Below the pieces are notes generated by a model. That model was not told the DNA's origin. It saw only the letters and a list, made by a program, of their open reading frames with translations, and made no database searches. Below are positions 27,021 through 35,789 of a stretch of 62,279 nt of DNA, piece by piece. The translations under genes were made by a program, and so were the position numbers. Position 1 is the stretch's first letter; each line of letters begins with the position of its first letter. The stretch is from Pantoea piersonii (GTDB lineage Bacteria > Pseudomonadota > Gammaproteobacteria > Enterobacterales > Enterobacteriaceae), in assembly GCF_003612015.1 (NCBI RefSeq), contig NZ_RARB01000013.1, positions 1 to 62,279 of the forward strand, given 5' to 3'.

Positions 27021-28220
27021 ATGGCTAACGACGAAAAGCAGGTGCTGAAGGTCGCACAACGGTCTGAAAGAATGCTGCTGAGCCTGACAGAACAGATTCA
27101 GGCGCAAAAAGAAGAGCTGCATGAGAATACGTTTTACCAGGTTTATGCCAAGGCTGCGCTGGCGAAGCTGCCAAAACTGACGCGCGCCAGCGTTGATTAT
27201 GCTGTTAATGAGATGGAAGAAAGCGGCTATCAGTTCGACAAACGCGCCGCAGGCAGTTCAACCAAATACGCGATGTCGATAGAAAATATCATCGATATCT
27301 ATCACCATCGCGGTGTTCCTAAATACCGTGACCGCCATCCGGAAGCCTATACGATTTTTGTCGGCAACCTGAAAGGCGGCGTTTCTAAAACGGTTTCAAC
27401 CGTCTCTCTCGCCCACGCGTTGCGGGCACACCCTCATCTGCTTTTTGAAGATCTGCGTATTCTGGTTATTGACCTGGATCCCCAGTCTTCGGCAACCATG
27501 TTCCTTAATCATGAGCGTTCAGTGGGGATTGTCGAAGCCACAGCCGCGCAGGCGATGCTGCAAAACGTGAGCCGCGAAGAGTTGTTAAAAGAGTTTATCG
27601 TGCCGTCGATTATTCCTGGCGTCGATGTGTTGCCGGCTTCAATTGACGATGCGTTTATCGCTTCTCGCTGGGATGAGCTTTGTGCCGAACATCTGGCTGG
27701 CCAGAATGTGCATGCGGTGCTGTACGAGAATGTCATTGCCAAACTGAAAAAAGATTATGACTTCATCTTTATCGACAGCGGCCCGCATCTGGATGCTTTT
27801 CTGAAAAACGCTATTGCGGCATCCGATCTGCTCATGACGCCCGTTCCGCCGGCACAGGTTGACTTCCATTCCACCCTTAAATATCTGACGCGTCTTCCTG
27901 AGCTGATCGACATTATCGAGCAATCCGGCGCTCCCTGTCGTCTGCAGGGCAATATCGGCTTTATGTCCAAGCTGTCTAATAAAGCAGACCACAAGCTCTG
28001 TCACAGCCTGGCGAAAGAGATATTCGGCGGCGATATGCTGGACGCCGCTCTGCCGCGTCTTGATGGTTTTGAACGCTGCGGCGAATCCTTTGACACCGTT
28101 ATCTCGGCAAATCCTTCCACCTACGTCGGCAGCAGCGAAGCGTTAAAGAATGCGCGTTCCGCTGCAGAAGATTTTGCGAAAGCGGTCTTTGACCGTATTG
28201 AATTTATTCGCCTGAACTGA
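27021..28220 (+). CDS. parA: Plasmid partition ATPase ParA (type Ia)
   Basis: A 399-residue partition ATPase. The N-terminal part (1-105) is the DNA-binding extension of type Ia ParA. The deviant Walker A K-G-G-V-S-K-T is at residues 118-124, and L-V-I-D-L-D-P-Q-S-S follows. With ParB and parS it positions plasmid copies along the nucleoid and also represses its own promoter. I chose ATG 27021 (M-A-N-D-E) over 27006 because TGGAGC precedes it and the operator arm covers the earlier ATG. parB follows after 7 bases. Confidence 0.94.
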   Translation: MANDEKQVLKVAQRSERMLLSLTEQIQAQKEELHENTFYQVYAKAALAKLPKLTRASVDYAVNEMEESGYQFDKRAAGSSTKYAMSIENIIDIYHHRGVPKYRDRHPEAYTIFVGNLKGGVSKTVSTVSLAHALRAHPHLLFEDLRILVIDLDPQSSATMFLNHERSVGIVEATAAQAMLQNVSREELLKEFIVPSIIPGVDVLPASIDDAFIASRWDELCAEHLAGQNVHAVLYENVIAKLKKDYDFIFIDSGPHLDAFLKNAIAASDLLMTPVPPAQVDFHSTLKYLTRLPELIDIIEQSGAPCRLQGNIGFMSKLSNKADHKLCHSLAKEIFGGDMLDAALPRLDGFERCGESFDTVISANPSTYVGSSEALKNARSAAEDFAKAVFDRIEFIRLN

Positions 28221-28227
28221 GGTCGCT

Positions 28228-29202
28228 ATGAGTGCAAAAAGAATTACTATCGGCAGAACCTTTAGCCAGACGCCTGTCCAGACTGACGTGTCATCAGACG
28301 CGCCAACGCAAACCTTTGTTCTCTCTACCGGCAAGCGTGCCGTATTTCGCCTGGAGCGTATAGAAGCCCGCGACATCGAAGATAAAACCTTTGTGGTGCT
28401 GGAAACCAACGGACGCGACCAGGCTGGCCTGACGCCGGATTCGTTACGCGACATTATTCGCACCATCAAACTCCAGCAGTTTTTTCCTGCTATCGGCATA
28501 AAGCGTGGCGAACGTATCGAAATCCTGGACGGTTCACGACGTCGCGCTGCCGCGCTCTACTGTAAGACCGGACTGGATATTCTGGTTTCTGAAACGGCAA
28601 TTACGACTGAAGAAGCACGCAAGCTGGCGCAAGATATTCAAACTGCACGCGAACACAACCTGCGTGAAGTCGGTCTTCGTCTGCTGTCGCTGAAAAATGG
28701 CGGCCTGTCACAAAAAGAGATCGCAGAAAGTCAGGGCCTGTCACAGGCGAAAGTGACGCGAGCTTTGCAGGCGGCCAGCGTGCCGGCAGAGCTGATTTCA
28801 CTTTTCCCTAACCATTCTGAACTGACCTATCCCGATTATAAGGCGCTGCTGATGGCCGCTGATAAACTCACTGAGACAGGTCAGCAGATTGAGCGTTTAA
28901 TCGAAACCGTTTCCATGGATGTTGATAGCATCTGTGCGCGTGACGGGCTGGCGGCAGATGAGGTTAAAAACCATATCCTTCGGCTAGTGCGCAACGGCAG
29001 TCAGACGCTCATCGCGTCGCCTGCAAAAGAGAAACCTGTTTCAGAGAATCTCTGGACCTTTGCGGATAAAGACCGTTTTGCCCGTAAAAAAATCCGGGGC
29101 CGTATGTTCAGCTACGAATTTAACCGTCAGTCTAAAGAGCTGCAGGAAGAGCTCGACAGGGTGATCGCTGATACCTTGCGTAAATATCTTGGCGACCAGT
29201 AA
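28228..29202 (+). CDS. parB: Plasmid partition protein ParB (P1 type)
   Basis: A 324-residue centromere-binding protein. A ParB N-terminal domain (about 75-150, with D-G-S-R-R-R-A-A) is followed by an HTH (L-S-Q-K-E-I-A-E-S-Q-G-L-S-Q-A-K-V) and a C-terminal dimer domain that in P1 also contacts box B. Sites with P1 box A and box B sequences lie 116 and 282 bases after its stop, which fits. It is co-transcribed with parA. Confidence 0.93.
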   Translation: MSAKRITIGRTFSQTPVQTDVSSDAPTQTFVLSTGKRAVFRLERIEARDIEDKTFVVLETNGRDQAGLTPDSLRDIIRTIKLQQFFPAIGIKRGERIEILDGSRRRAAALYCKTGLDILVSETAITTEEARKLAQDIQTAREHNLREVGLRLLSLKNGGLSQKEIAESQGLSQAKVTRALQAASVPAELISLFPNHSELTYPDYKALLMAADKLTETGQQIERLIETVSMDVDSICARDGLAADEVKNHILRLVRNGSQTLIASPAKEKPVSENLWTFADKDRFARKKIRGRMFSYEFNRQSKELQEELDRVIADTLRKYLGDQ

Positions 29203-29208
29203 GCCGGT

Positions 29209-29238
29209 AATCCGGGTATTACTCTACCCGGATTTTTT
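29209..29238 (+). terminator. Rho-independent terminator after parB
   Basis: Ten-base arms AATCCGGGTA and TACCCGGATT with loop TTACTC, then TTTT. It closes the parAB operon. Confidence 0.88.
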
Positions 29239-29317
29239 ATCCTCCCCTTTCCCTCCTCGCTTCTTCGCCATCCGCTTTTCAACGCTAACTCCCTGTTTTA
29301 CAGATTTTTCTGCAAGA

Positions 29318-29337
29318 ATTTCAGGCTGAAATCGCCA
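29318..29337 (+). promoter_or_regulatory. parS: parS-like site 1
   Basis: ATTTCAGGCTGAAATCGCCA joins a box A palindrome to box B TCGCCA, as in P1 parS (ATTTCAAGGTGAAATCGCCA). ATTTCCC follows three bases later, where P1 has a further box A. Confidence 0.8.
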
Positions 29338-29483
29338 GCTATTTCCCTTTTGAAAAGATGCTTTATTTAAAAGAACCTGACCTGATGTTTTATCCCGCAT
29401 TGGCCAGTTATGGAGTCGTCCTGTATGGCTCTCCAGTGCGATTTCATATGTAATCCATTGAATTTAAAAGTAAATATATGAAA

Positions 29484-29503
29484 ATTTCAGGGTGAAATCG
29501 CCA
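29484..29503 (+). promoter_or_regulatory. parS: parS-like site 2
   Basis: ATTTCAGGGTGAAATCGCCA, same orientation as site 1 and 166 bases further on. It differs from the recalled P1 core at one base only. Confidence 0.8.
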
Positions 29504-29527
29504 GGGGTGCTGCTTTAAAAGGAAGGA

Positions 29528-29547
29528 TTGCCCTTATTACAGGGCAA
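29528..29547 (-). terminator. Terminator-like hairpin after the SsuA-like gene
   Basis: Seven-base arms TTGCCCT and AGGGCAA, followed on the minus strand by TCCTTCCTTTT. It begins 5 bases after the stop codon. Confidence 0.5.
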
Positions 29548-29551
29548 GAAG

Positions 29552-30496
29552 TTACTTTTTGTCGGCGGACCATGTCGCGGAGCGTACTTCAACTTTAACT
29601 GGCAAGAGCTTCGCTTGCGTAAAAGCATCCGCAAGTTTTTGCTGCTCTGAAAAAACGCTGTCTGTCATGCGCTCCGCTCCATATGGCAGACGCGTCAGCG
29701 TGGTTCGCCAGATGGCCTTGTCCAGGCCAGTAGACTGCGCCAGTATCGCCGCTGCTTCATCCTGATGCTGGTTCGCCCAGTCGCTCAGCGTACTAAGTTC
29801 ATCCAGCACTTTTTTTGCTGTTTCAGGTTCACTATCGGCAAACTTGCGGCTGGCAAGATAAAAGGTGTAATGCGGCAAGAGGCCTTCTGCGTTACGTACC
29901 TGACGAGCGCCGGTGCTGGCTTCTACCTCAGCCAGATAGGGATCCCAGATAACCCAGGCATCTACCGCGCCTTTTTGAAAAGCGGCGCGTGCATCAGCGG
30001 GAGGTAAGTAAACAGGCGTTATATCTTTATAAGTCAGCCCCGCTTCTTTGAGTGCGGCAATCAGCAGATAGTTAACGTCTGAACCTTTGTTCAAAGCTAC
30101 GCGTTTGCCCTTCAAATCCTCAATGTTATGAATACCGGAAGCGGAAGGCACTACAATGGCTTCGGTTTTCGGGTTAGCGGGTGAATGCCCCAGATAAACC
30201 AGATCGGCTTTTGCCGCCTGAGCAAAGGCTGGCGGCGCATCGCCTGTTGCGGCCAAATCGATACTGCCAACATTGAGTCCTTCCAGCATCTGCGGCCCGG
30301 CAGGGAACTCAACCCAGCGAAGGCTAATACCCTCTTTTTTGAAAGCTGCTTCCAGCGTGCCGCGATATTTGAGCAGCGCAAAGATGTTTGCTTTCTGATA
30401 ACCGATAGTTACCTGTTCAGGTGCTGCATGGCTGACGGCGGCCAGCGAACCAAGCGCGAACAAAAGTATGCCTGACGTTAATTTGCTTATTTTCAT
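29552..30496 (-). CDS. Aliphatic sulfonate ABC transporter substrate-binding protein (SsuA-like)
   Basis: A 314-residue periplasmic binding protein. A signal peptide (cleavage near S-H-A-A) precedes a two-lobed SsuA/NrtA fold with T-G-D-A-P-P-A-F-A-Q. SsuA captures alkanesulfonates for use as a sulfur source. No permease or ATPase gene is adjacent, so it must use a transporter encoded elsewhere. The A/T-rich 280-base upstream gap would suit CysB/Cbl control, though no site was proved. A second SsuA-like gene is at 57 kb. Confidence 0.87.
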   Translation of the reverse strand: MKISKLTSGILLFALGSLAAVSHAAPEQVTIGYQKANIFALLKYRGTLEAAFKKEGISLRWVEFPAGPQMLEGLNVGSIDLAATGDAPPAFAQAAKADLVYLGHSPANPKTEAIVVPSASGIHNIEDLKGKRVALNKGSDVNYLLIAALKEAGLTYKDITPVYLPPADARAAFQKGAVDAWVIWDPYLAEVEASTGARQVRNAEGLLPHYTFYLASRKFADSEPETAKKVLDELSTLSDWANQHQDEAAAILAQSTGLDKAIWRTTLTRLPYGAERMTDSVFSEQQKLADAFTQAKLLPVKVEVRSATWSADKK

Positions 30497-30777
30497 TTCT
30501 TTGTCTCCCGATTTTTAGCCAACCTTAGCAAAAAGCCTATATAACCAATAAATAACGAATTACATTTGCTTATTCTTAAGGGGCATAGCGGTAGATCAGG
30601 CAGAAAAGGCAGGAATAAGAGAGAAGAAGTAAGGGGATAATGCGGCCCCGTAAAGCGAGAAGAGCGGGCTTAATATTAGTTAGCACGTTAATAATTTGTA
30701 GTAATAATCAAAGAGCATTCCTCATGGCCTTCTGTCAGGATACGGCCAAAAATGCCTGTCTGAGGTCCATTCACTAT

Positions 30778-32826
30778 ATGAAGTGGTTTTCAAAAAGCGC
30801 GCTCTTGTTTTCTGGCAAAACTTGTCTGGCCGCGTTTTTAGCGCTCTATATCGCATTAGAACTCAATCTTGATAAGCCAGCCTGGTCGCTGACCACGGTC
30901 TATGTCGCATCGCAGCTCTACTCCGCTGCGACTATCTCCAAATCCATCTTTCGTTTCCTGGGGACGCTGCTGGGCGGACTTTTTGTCTTGCTCATCTATC
31001 CGGCCACGGTACAGGATCCGATGCTCTTTAGCCTCTGCATCTCGCTGTGGGTTGCGCTTTGCCTTTATCTGTCACTGCACGATCGGACGCCCAAAAGCTA
31101 CATATTCATGCTGGCGGGATACAGCGCGGCGATTATGGGGTTCCCTGACGTGACGGCACCTGCTGATATCACCTATACGGTCATATCGCGTATTGAAGAG
31201 ATTAGCGTTGCTATTCTCTGTAGCAGCCTGGTGCATCGGCTGATTATGCCGGTCTCGATGAGCAGTATGCTGGAGCAAAGCGTGAGTATCTGGTATCAGA
31301 ACGCCAGGAAACTTTGCGCCGAGCTGATTACAGTGATGCCCCGAGAAAAATCGCTGGAGCGTGAAGATATCCTGATCCAGATGGCGAATTATCCGCTGAA
31401 CGTTGAAACGATGATTACCCACTGCGTCTATGAAGGTGAAGCGGCGCGGCGCCTGATCCGGCTTGTCAGCGTTCAGTATCAGCATCTCTCCTATCTTATC
31501 CCTACGCTTACGGCTATCGAAGCCAGGCTCAGCTTGCTGGCGGAACAGAACATCCGCTTTCCTGAATATGTCGCGCAAGCGTTCCAGCATTTCTTGCACT
31601 GGCTGAACAGCACAGAGCACAGCGGCGAAACGCTGGCGATTAACGCGTCATTAATTGCCGCGCAGCAGCAGCTGAAAGCGGACTGGGAAAGGGGCGAGCT
31701 ACCTGTTGAGGAGAGCATTCTGCTCACCGGGCTGCTGGAGCGGCTGCTGAATTTTGTCCGCATCTCGGAGGCCTATCAGACAGTAGGTGAACGCGTTAGC
31801 GATCTGACCCCAAGCGCTAAACCGGGCAAAATGGCGCGCAGCCATAAACACGTCGATAAAGTCATGCTGCTGCTCTCCTGCCTGACGGCCTTTCTTGCCA
31901 CCTTTCTGACCTGCCTTTTCTGGATCGGCAGTGGCTGGGTAGATGGGGCAACGGCTCCTATGATGGCAGCCGTTCTCTGTTCCTTCTTTGCCGCGATGGA
32001 CAGTCCGATTGCGCCGATGAAGATTTTCCTTAAAGGCGTCGTCGTCGCGATCGGTATCAGTATGCTTTACACCACGTTACTGATACCGGAAGCGACATCT
32101 TTCGAAGCGCTGGTTCTCTGTCTTGCGCCAGGACTAATGGCACTTGGGCTGGTGATTGCTAACCCTTCTACCAATTTGATTGGTCTGATTGTGGCGACGC
32201 AGATCCCTGGCCTGATCGGGATGAGCCACCATTTCAAGCCTAATCTGCTGCTTATAGTGAATGCTTCACTCTCAACGCTCGCCGGGATCACTGCGGCCGT
32301 TATTGTGACCGCGGTGATCCGCAACAAGCGTCCCGCCTGGACGGCCAAACGCGCGCTACGCAAAGGGTTAAAGGAGTTGCTGCAGTTCATCACTGCCGTC
32401 GAGCTAAACAGCGCCTCGCTGCTGATGCGCCAGCAGTTTGTGGCGCGGACGCTGGATAAGGTCAATATTATCCTCCCGCGTAAGCGTATCGATAATGATG
32501 CCGAGCTTGCGGCAGGCGGCAATCTGATTACCGAAGCCTGGCTGGGCGCTAATTGCTATGACTTCTATGTACGGCATCAGCAGCTACTGACAGAACAGGG
32601 CATCAGCAGCGACAGGTTTTTTGGTGAGCTGCGCCTGTTCCTTAAAAACCGCATCAGACTGTTGCAGGCCCAGCCGCATAATGCGCTGCTTGAAGAGTTA
32701 AACAGCCTGCTGGTGTCGCTGGAAGCGCTGGCGCAGCGCGACAGTAGCTTTTTCGCGCCCCTGCTGTATCTGTTCAACGTGCGGCTCTCGCTGTTTCCAC
32801 AGGCCCGCTGGCCGCAGCAGGCGTAA
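30778..32826 (+). CDS. FUSC family inner-membrane efflux protein (AaeB/YccS type)
   Basis: A 682-residue protein of the fusaric acid resistance/aromatic acid exporter family. Two blocks of membrane helices (about 10-165 and 360-505) are each followed by a cytoplasmic segment, the usual FUSC layout. It would export aromatic acids or related toxins, normally with a membrane-fusion partner, but none is encoded here. I chose ATG 30778 because homologous sequence begins at M-K-W-F and upstream residues look non-coding. GAGG lies 12 bases upstream, so the start is moderately certain. Confidence 0.85.
   Translation: MKWFSKSALLFSGKTCLAAFLALYIALELNLDKPAWSLTTVYVASQLYSAATISKSIFRFLGTLLGGLFVLLIYPATVQDPMLFSLCISLWVALCLYLSLHDRTPKSYIFMLAGYSAAIMGFPDVTAPADITYTVISRIEEISVAILCSSLVHRLIMPVSMSSMLEQSVSIWYQNARKLCAELITVMPREKSLEREDILIQMANYPLNVETMITHCVYEGEAARRLIRLVSVQYQHLSYLIPTLTAIEARLSLLAEQNIRFPEYVAQAFQHFLHWLNSTEHSGETLAINASLIAAQQQLKADWERGELPVEESILLTGLLERLLNFVRISEAYQTVGERVSDLTPSAKPGKMARSHKHVDKVMLLLSCLTAFLATFLTCLFWIGSGWVDGATAPMMAAVLCSFFAAMDSPIAPMKIFLKGVVVAIGISMLYTTLLIPEATSFEALVLCLAPGLMALGLVIANPSTNLIGLIVATQIPGLIGMSHHFKPNLLLIVNASLSTLAGITAAVIVTAVIRNKRPAWTAKRALRKGLKELLQFITAVELNSASLLMRQQFVARTLDKVNIILPRKRIDNDAELAAGGNLITEAWLGANCYDFYVRHQQLLTEQGISSDRFFGELRLFLKNRIRLLQAQPHNALLEELNSLLVSLEALAQRDSSFFAPLLYLFNVRLSLFPQARWPQQA
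31323..31337 (-). repeat. Iteron-like site inside the FUSC gene
   Basis: GCTGATTACAGTGAT matches the downstream iteron consensus at 14 of 15 bases, inside coding sequence. It may be chance or a RepA site. Confidence 0.4.
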
Positions 32827-32852
32827 CGTAATAAGCACCTTAGCTCATTTAA

Positions 32853-32880
32853 AACAGTCACTCCGGTGGCTGTTTTTTTT
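32853..32880 (+). terminator. Rho-independent terminator after the FUSC gene
   Basis: Arms AACAGTCAC and GTGGCTGTT with one G-T pair and loop TCCG, then a run of T. Confidence 0.85.
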
Positions 32881-32965
32881 GCGTATAAAGCCTTTGGACT
32901 GGCATAAAAAGGTCTGAGCTGCTCTGATAACAGGCATTCTATGAACAGCGATAAAGGAAGCAATC

Positions 32966-33670
32966 ATGAAGACGATAGGCTTAATAGGGGGTATGTCCTG
33001 GGAATCGACCGCTCTCTACTACCGGATTTTGAATGAAGAAGTGAAAAGCGCACTTGGCGGTCTGCATTCGGCGCGCGTCGTACTTTATAGCGTGGATTTC
33101 GATGAAATAGAAAAGCTGCAAAGCACGGGGCGCTGGGATGAAGCGGGTCTCCAACTGGCACAGGCTGCGCAGGCTCTGGCGCGCGCAGGCGCAGAGTTGC
33201 TGGTGCTGGCAACCAACACCATGCATAAAGTCGCGCCGCAAATTCAGCAGGCAGTCGCTATTCCTTTACTGCATATTGCCGACGCGACGGCGGAGCGCAT
33301 CCGAGAGCATGGCTTACAAAAGGTCGGTCTGATTGCTACTCGCTTTACGATGGAGGAGACGTTTTATCATGGCCGCCTGACAGATGAATACGGTCTGGAG
33401 GTCATAACGCCCGACAGCGACGATCGCGCCTTTATCCATCAGGTGATTTATCAGGAGCTCTGCCTGGGTATCATCAATCCTGACTCCCGGGCGCGTTTTC
33501 GCGAAATAATGGCTGGCCTCACTGCGCAGGGCGCTGAAGGTATCATCCTTGGCTGCACAGAAATAACCATGCTGGTCACAGCAGACGATGCCAGCGTGCC
33601 GCTGTTTGACACCACGCAAATCCATGCGCAAAGTGCTGTGCAACAGGCGCTCAGGGAAAATGAAATGTGA
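32966..33670 (+). CDS. ygeA: Broad-specificity amino-acid racemase (YgeA type)
   Basis: A 234-residue member of the aspartate/glutamate racemase family, PLP-independent. The catalytic positions are Thr83 (A-T-N-T-M-H) and Cys197 (L-G-C-T-E-I). Thr instead of Cys at the first position is also found in E. coli YgeA, which racemises homoserine and several other amino acids. It would make D-amino acids in the cytoplasm. AAGGA lies 8 bases before the start. It is between two terminators, so a single-gene unit with or without the small gene behind it. Confidence 0.85.
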   Translation: MKTIGLIGGMSWESTALYYRILNEEVKSALGGLHSARVVLYSVDFDEIEKLQSTGRWDEAGLQLAQAAQALARAGAELLVLATNTMHKVAPQIQQAVAIPLLHIADATAERIREHGLQKVGLIATRFTMEETFYHGRLTDEYGLEVITPDSDDRAFIHQVIYQELCLGIINPDSRARFREIMAGLTAQGAEGIILGCTEITMLVTADDASVPLFDTTQIHAQSAVQQALRENEM

Positions 33671-33771
33671 TCAAAATCGCACTTTTTGTTAGGATGATAA
33701 TAGTAACTAACGTTATTATAACTTTCATCGAAGGCATGTTGCCTCGCATTAACAAAAGAAGGATTTTGACC

Positions 33772-33993
33772 ATGAAAAACGTAAAAACTATTGCTCTTGC
33801 TACTGTCGCTGCACTCTCTATGATTTCATTCGGCAGCTTCGCCGCAGAAAGCATCTCTGCACACGGCAGCACGCTGGATAGCGCAGAAGCTCATATCGCG
33901 GCGAAAGCGCAGGCTGAAGGCGCATCAGGCTATAAAATTACCAGTGCGCGCGCCGAAGACGGCGTTTATATGACCGCAGAACTCTATAAATAA
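33772..33993 (+). CDS. DUF1471 (YdgH/BhsA/McbA) small periplasmic protein
   Basis: A 73-residue secreted protein. A signal peptide (cleavage near F-A-A-E) precedes a short DUF1471 domain ending A-R-A-E-D-G-V-Y-M-T-A-E-L-Y-K. Family members such as BhsA and McbA respond to stress and affect biofilm and envelope properties. I chose the ATG at 33772 because AAGGA precedes it and the signal peptide starts there; a longer upstream reading is not protein-like. A strong terminator follows. Confidence 0.87.
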   Translation: MKNVKTIALATVAALSMISFGSFAAESISAHGSTLDSAEAHIAAKAQAEGASGYKITSARAEDGVYMTAELYK

Positions 33994-34021
33994 TGGATGG
34001 TCGTACAGGGACGTGCCAGAA

Positions 34022-34047
34022 AAGGCTGCCGCAAGGCAGCCTTTTTT
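34022..34047 (+). terminator. Rho-independent terminator after the DUF1471 gene
   Basis: Arms AAGGCTGCC and GGCAGCCTT, loop GCAA, and a T6 run. Confidence 0.9.
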
Positions 34048-34076
34048 GTTATCTCCATTTAGGGCTGGCGTCAGGG

Positions 34077-34802
34077 TCAATAGGGAGAGCGGGTAGGGCG
34101 CACCACAATCTCGTTGACATCGACATCATCAGGCTGCTCAATGGCGAAGCGCACTGCGCGGCCGATAGCGGCCGGCTGTAAAGCGATAGCGCGGTAATCG
34201 TTCATCAGCGCTGCGGCGGCAGGATCGGTAATCGTTGCGGCCAGCTCGCTTTCCACCACGCCTGGATGGATGCAGGTCACGCGCAGTTGGGTATTCTCCT
34301 GCCGCAAACCGTCTGAGATCGCCCGTACGGCAAACTTAGTGGCGCAGTAAACCGCTGCGGTAGGGGAGACGCTCAGCGCGCCAATAGAGGCGATATTAAT
34401 GATGTGGCCCGCTTCACGCGCCAGCATCGGCGGCAGCACGGCGGCGATGCCATACAAAACGCCTTTAATGTTGACGTCAATCATCTGATCCCATTCATCC
34501 ACCTTTAGTGACGCCAGCGGCGATAGCGGCATTACGCCTGCGTTATTGATCATCACATCGATCCGCCCCCATTTTTGCAGCGCGACCCCGGCAAACTGCT
34601 GCACGGAGATGCGCGAAGTCACATCAAGCGCGGCAACCGCGACTTCAGCGCCTTGCTGCTCAAGTTCAGCCGCCAGCGCCAGCAAACGATCGACGCGGCG
34701 CGCGCCCAGCAGCAGAACCGCGCCGCTCGCCGCCAGCTCCCGTGCGATACCCGCGCCAATGCCGCTGGATGCGCCGGTGATTAAAATCACTTTCTTGCTC
34801 AT
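34077..34802 (-). CDS. Short-chain dehydrogenase/reductase
   Basis: A 241-residue classical SDR with T-G-A-S-S-G-I-G near the start, N-N-A-G and the catalytic Y-C-A-T-K. It is divergent from a LysR gene with 99 bases between starts, so LysR control is likely. Substrate unknown. This is the second LysR/SDR head-to-head pair in the window, besides the one at 17.7 kb. Confidence 0.88.
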   Translation of the reverse strand: MSKKVILITGASSGIGAGIARELAASGAVLLLGARRVDRLLALAAELEQQGAEVAVAALDVTSRISVQQFAGVALQKWGRIDVMINNAGVMPLSPLASLKVDEWDQMIDVNIKGVLYGIAAVLPPMLAREAGHIINIASIGALSVSPTAAVYCATKFAVRAISDGLRQENTQLRVTCIHPGVVESELAATITDPAAAALMNDYRAIALQPAAIGRAVRFAIEQPDDVDVNEIVVRPTRSPY

Positions 34803-34901
34803 GGTTTCGCTCCTGTCGTTAAGTCTCTGGCGATCTTATGCCTGCTGCTTTATAAAGAGAATCCACCCATTCCTTACCTGGCTGGTAACAGAGGCTAACC
34901 A

Positions 34902-35786
34902 ATGATTCTGGATAAAAACGCGCTGGAGGTTTTCGTCACGCTGGCGCAAACGCGTAACTTCCGCGTGGCGGCAGAAAAGCTGGGCGTGACCCGACCGGCA
35001 ATTAGCCAGTCGTTGAGACGCCTGGAGGATCGGCTGCAGATGTCGCTGATTCGCCGCACCACGCGCAGCCTCAGCCTCACCGAAGCGGGCGAAAGGCTCT
35101 ATGCCGAGGCGGCGCCAGCCATATCTCAGCTTAATCAGGCGGTGGTTGATATCAGCGCGCTGGCGGGCGAACCCCGCGGGCTGCTGCGTCTGGCGGTCTC
35201 TTCTATTGCCGAACGCTTTATTAACGGCGAGCTGCTGGCGACGTTTCTCATCCGTTATCCGCATATTGAGGTGGATATTTCGGTTACTGATGAAGAGTTC
35301 GACATTGTGGCGCAGGGCTTTGATGCTGGCGTTCGGCTGGGAGAAATTATCGCCCAGGATATGATTGCGGTACCGGTCTCGCTGCGTCAGCGGCAAATCG
35401 CCGTAGCCTCGCCCGCTTATCTGGCGCGTTACGGTACGCCGCGCCATCCTCACGAACTGTTGCAGCACTGCTGTATCGGCTGGCGGCGCGAGCCGGGCGT
35501 CGCGCCTTATCGCTGGGAGTTTGCGGAAGAGGGCAGAGAATTTGATGTCGCGGTCAATGCGCGGCTGAATACTAACGATATGGGCATTATGATCCGTACT
35601 GCCTGCGCAGGCGGCGGCATCGCTTTTGGTCTGGAAGAAACATACCGGCCCTATATCGCGCGCGGCGAACTGATACCGCTACTGACGGCCTATCTGCCGG
35701 AGTTTGCCGGATTCTACCTCTATTTCCCCAGCCGGAAACATCTGGCGCCCAAGCTACGGGCGCTGATCGATCATATGAAGGTTTGA
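34902..35786 (+). CDS. LysR family transcriptional regulator
   Basis: A 294-residue LysR protein. The HTH reads F-R-V-A-A-E-K-L-G-V-T-R-P-A-I-S-Q-S, and an effector domain follows (D-A-G-V-R-L-G-E). AGAGG lies 8 bases before the start. It is divergent from, and probably regulates, the SDR gene. The end is 3 bases from the stop of the convergent DeoR gene. Confidence 0.9.
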   Translation: MILDKNALEVFVTLAQTRNFRVAAEKLGVTRPAISQSLRRLEDRLQMSLIRRTTRSLSLTEAGERLYAEAAPAISQLNQAVVDISALAGEPRGLLRLAVSSIAERFINGELLATFLIRYPHIEVDISVTDEEFDIVAQGFDAGVRLGEIIAQDMIAVPVSLRQRQIAVASPAYLARYGTPRHPHELLQHCCIGWRREPGVAPYRWEFAEEGREFDVAVNARLNTNDMGIMIRTACAGGGIAFGLEETYRPYIARGELIPLLTAYLPEFAGFYLYFPSRKHLAPKLRALIDHMKV

Positions 35787-35789
35787 GTC

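Larger units (their letters stand above)
29203..29551. other. Centromere region after parB
   Basis: About 350 bases without a gene, holding the parAB terminator, two parS-like sites and a hairpin that may end the convergent SsuA-like gene. Confidence 0.65.
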
